24,870 nt of DNA from an uncultured Peptococcaceae bacterium (GTDB lineage: Bacteria; Bacillota; Dehalobacteriia; UBA4068; JAAVYR01), in NCBI GenBank assembly GCA_949739465.1, contig CATIYQ010000092.1, forward strand, positions 1-24,870, given 5' to 3'. A program made the position numbers and the translations under genes. This document shows positions 23,152 to 24,870 of this stretch, one piece after another. Position 1 is the stretch's first letter. Every line of letters begins with the position of its first letter. Below the pieces are notes generated by a model. It worked only from the letters and a program-made list of their open reading frames with translations, did no database searches and was not told the origin of the DNA.

Positions 23152-23907
23152 ATGGCAGAACTAAATTGGTCGGAATTGACCATAGCGGAAATCAAAAAAC
23201 AAATCCATGTCCGCACCAACGCGGAAACCCTGTGTCTTCTCATGGAGGATAAACGGACGGCTGTGAAAAACTTGGCGGCGAAACTGCTCCTCGCCCAAGA
23301 AAAAGAAATGGCGCGGCTGGAAAGCCTGCTTGTCTTTGAACAGGAATTGTGGCAACAAAATATCTTTACCGTGGCAGGCATTGATGAGGCAGGCAGAGGT
23401 CCGCTGGCAGGTCCGGTTGTGGCGGCCGCCGTGGTCTTAAAGCCGGGCGAACCTATCTGGGGCGTTAACGACTCCAAAAAGCTCTCCGCCGCAAGAAGAG
23501 AAGAAGTTGAAGCGGAAATCAAAGAAAAGTCCTTATTTTGGGCGGTAGGCGTTGTGGGCGCTCACGACATCGATAAATACAATATCCTGCAAGCAACCAA
23601 GTTGGCAATGAGAAGGGCAATCCACAAATTGCCGGTGCAGCCTGATTATTTGCTGTTGGACGCGGTATCTTTGCCTGAAACGGGCATTGCCCAAAAGCCC
23701 ATTATCAAGGGGGACGCGTTGAGTCTCTCTATTGGGGCGGCAAGCATTTTAGCCAAGTGTCATCGGGACAGAATGATGCTTCTGTACCATGAGAAATATC
23801 CTGTTTACGGTTTTGACCGGCATAAGGGGTATCCCACTGCTGAACATAAAGAAATGGTGCGGAAATACGGCTATTCGCCCATTCACCGCAAAACATTTCA
23901 GATATGA
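23152..23907 (+). CDS. rnhB: Ribonuclease HII
   Basis: Removes ribonucleotides misincorporated into DNA by cutting RNA-DNA junctions. The catalytic DEAGRG is at residues 78-83 (D78, E79). Further acidic residues lie in YLLLDAV and AKCHRDRMM, and SILAKCHRD is typical of type 2 RNase H. An N-terminal extension of about 70 residues, helical and charged, precedes the catalytic core; such extensions are common in Firmicutes RnhB. It is 251 residues. The ATG lies 2 bases after the rbgA stop, so the two are co-translated. Confidence 0.95.
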   Translation: MAELNWSELTIAEIKKQIHVRTNAETLCLLMEDKRTAVKNLAAKLLLAQEKEMARLESLLVFEQELWQQNIFTVAGIDEAGRGPLAGPVVAAAVVLKPGEPIWGVNDSKKLSAARREEVEAEIKEKSLFWAVGVVGAHDIDKYNILQATKLAMRRAIHKLPVQPDYLLLDAVSLPETGIAQKPIIKGDALSLSIGAASILAKCHRDRMMLLYHEKYPVYGFDRHKGYPTAEHKEMVRKYGYSPIHRKTFQI

Positions 23908-23930
23908 GCCAAAGAGAACGAGGTGTATTT

Positions 23931-24308
23931 ATGCCAACGACTGCCAAAAGCAATAACAAGGTAACGGGTAATTTGGGAGAAGATATTGCTGCTGCAACTT
24001 TGGAAAAACAAGGCTATACCATTGTGACTAGGAATTATCGCAGACGGTACGGTGAAATTGACCTTATCGTCAAAAAGGGAAACCGTCTCTACTTTGTTGA
24101 GGTAAAAGCGAGAAAAAGCAGAGATTTTGGTAATCCGCTGGAAAGCATTACGCCGCGGAAACAAAAGATAATTTATCGGGTTGCCCAAGGTTATTTACAG
24201 GAACATCCGGCTTGCGGAGAAATGGAATTTGGTTTTTTAGGAGTAGGTATTCTTTTTGGGAAAAACGGTGAATATCATATAGAAATCGTGGAAGATTACT
24301 TTATGTAA
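23931..24308 (+). CDS. yraN: YraN/UPF0102-family endonuclease-like protein
   Basis: A small PD-(D/E)XK-fold protein of 125 residues. The pattern GEDIAAATLEKQGYTIVTRNYRRRYGEIDLIVKKGNRLYFVEVKAR shows the nuclease-like E...D...EVK arrangement. Then PLESITPRKQKIIYRVAQGYL follows, which is characteristic of YraN. Its biological role is not established; the fold suggests Holliday-junction or other DNA cleavage. I choose ATG 23931 because GAGGTG lies 5 bases upstream. The longer ATG 23904 overlaps the rnhB stop (ATGA) but has no ribosome site, although coupling could help it. The rbgA-rnhB-yraN order is conserved in Firmicutes. Confidence 0.92.
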   Translation: MPTTAKSNNKVTGNLGEDIAAATLEKQGYTIVTRNYRRRYGEIDLIVKKGNRLYFVEVKARKSRDFGNPLESITPRKQKIIYRVAQGYLQEHPACGEMEFGFLGVGILFGKNGEYHIEIVEDYFM

Positions 24309-24318
24309 ATGGGGAGAT

Positions 24319-24347
24319 TTGAAAAAAGAATTAAAATATGATATAAT
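24319..24347 (+). promoter_or_regulatory. Near-consensus sigma-A promoter for the terminal RNA gene
   Basis: TTGAAA (24319-24324), exactly 17 bases, then TATAAT (24342-24347). The spacer is A/T-rich and only 10 bases separate the -35 from the yraN stop. This is the strongest promoter in the window. No SD and no credible ORF follow, as expected for a stable RNA gene. Confidence 0.85.
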
Positions 24348-24353
24348 ACATCT

Positions 24354-24870
24354 TGCTGGTATGTGGCGCAGTATTCTAGTCGTCAAACCTTGCTTTGAAG
24401 ACGGGGCTAAAAATCCGTTAAGGGCATATCGATGAAGTTCCTGGTGCTGGCTTCTGACGCCCAGTCGGGGGTTGGTAGTGGGAGTTAAGGAGGATAGGGC
24501 CATCTCCAATGGCATGGAAGAAAAGGACCCTCCCTCCGTGGAGACCCAAGTGCGTGGGGAATACCTTTGGTCGGGTAGGAACTATGGCTTGGGGTGAACC
24601 TGCATTCGGGTAACACTGGGTGTAGTGTAGCCTGCCTTGAGTGGCAATGGTGGACTGGTGAATTTTTGCAAATAGGTGCGTCCGGCGACCAAGGACACTA
24701 TTTTGTATAATGAAACCATTGTTGCAAAAGAGGCTAAAAGCTTGTGTGCGATGTTGAGGAAAACTCCTAGACTGTTTCCATCTATTGGGGATTAAAGTAT
24801 GGACTAAGTGGTATTCTGGCCTTGTGTTAGGTAACTGCACAAATCGACCCGTAAAAGGAAACTGCCACTC
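24354..24870 (+). ncRNA. Large structured non-coding RNA of unknown class, 3' end beyond the window
   Basis: At least 517 bases follow the promoter without a plausible plus-strand gene. Complementary segments nest. GTGGCAATGGT (24641-24651) pairs with ACCATTGTTGC (24715-24725), 11 pairs including three wobbles. Inside it CAAATA-GTG-TCC (24669-24683) pairs with GGA-CAC-TATTTTG (24693-24705), with small bulges. Upstream, GGGC/GCCC (24422-24425 with 24459-24462) encloses GAAG/CTTC (24434-24437 with 24451-24454). Further hairpins are CGTC/GACG (24381-24403), GGA-GAT/ATC-TCC (24489-24507), ACACT/AGTGT (24613-24628) and AGGA/TCCT (24757-24768). I do not see tmRNA, RNase P, SRP, 6S or rRNA signatures. 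Candidates are a large ornate RNA (OLE, ROOL or GOLLD type), the 5' part of a group II intron-like element, or a new class. Confidence 0.65.

Noticed and set aside
24418..24840. 140-codon open frame on the minus strand across the terminal RNA region
   Set aside because: The composition is Pro/His/Arg/Gln-rich without any recognisable motif. It is antisense to a strong promoter and to the nested helices, so it is best explained as a chance frame over GC-rich RNA sequence.
24354..24870. tmRNA, RNase P RNA or SRP RNA as identity of the terminal RNA
   Set aside because: There is no tRNA-like end pair or tag reading frame for tmRNA. The RNase P core is not present: GAGGAAAACTCC near 24756 resembles its GAGGAAAGTCC only superficially and folds as its own hairpin. 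The RNA is too long for SRP RNA.
1..24870. CRISPR arrays, insertion sequences, tRNA genes, prophage or toxin-antitoxin genes
   Set aside because: I looked for regularly spaced repeats, transposase or integrase motifs and tRNA cloverleaf ends and found none. The gene content is conserved housekeeping with no island signature apart from the unexplained RNA at the end.

Overview
The window looks like core chromosome of a Firmicutes-type bacterium. I favour the class Negativicutes (Acidaminococcus/Phascolarctobacterium-like). The reasons are moderate GC, Gram-positive-style strong Shine-Dalgarno sites, a T-box leader, sigK, remA and rqcH, and an actinobacterial-type integration host factor placed between yicC and remA-gmk-rpoZ. 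That placement is inference; no rRNA is present to confirm it. Almost everything is housekeeping. I found no mobile element, CRISPR array, tRNA or prophage gene.

Layout. Positions 1-3570: the 3' part of murA with its terminator, then ftsQ and ftsZ (envelope precursor synthesis and division; no ftsA lies between them). Positions 3590-6983: rel (ppGpp synthetase/hydrolase), dtd (D-aminoacyl-tRNA deacylase) and a metallo-beta-lactamase-fold hydrolase, apparently one transcription unit. Positions 6999-10418: a T-box leader with a probable Asp specifier, then hisS and aspS. Positions 10483-10708: a 6S RNA gene. Positions 10757-11479: pyrF, convergent with rqcH (11517-13298, minus strand) over a shared terminator. 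Positions 13471-18247: a tight run yicC - mIHF-like - remA - gmk - rpoZ - coaBC - pepP, closed by a strong terminator. Positions 18325-21383: a class B penicillin-binding protein, an uninterrupted sigK and yqeG. Positions 21594-22157: aroK with its terminator. Positions 22262-24308: rbgA - rnhB - yraN, closely spaced.

The last ~520 bases (24354 to the window end) are the least conventional part. A near-perfect sigma-A promoter (TTGAAA, 17 bp, TATAAT) drives a stretch with no credible reading frame but with nested complementary segments. I read it as a large structured non-coding RNA whose 3' end lies outside the window. I do not recognise its class.

The genes link through translation and its control. 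HisRS and AspRS are made under T-box control, Dtd edits mischarged tRNA, RqcH rescues stalled large subunits, RbgA matures the 50S subunit, Rel and 6S RNA tune growth-rate responses, and omega/RemA/mIHF act at the level of RNA polymerase and DNA. The AspRS carries the two residues associated with non-discriminating enzymes, so Asn-tRNA may be made here by transamidation.
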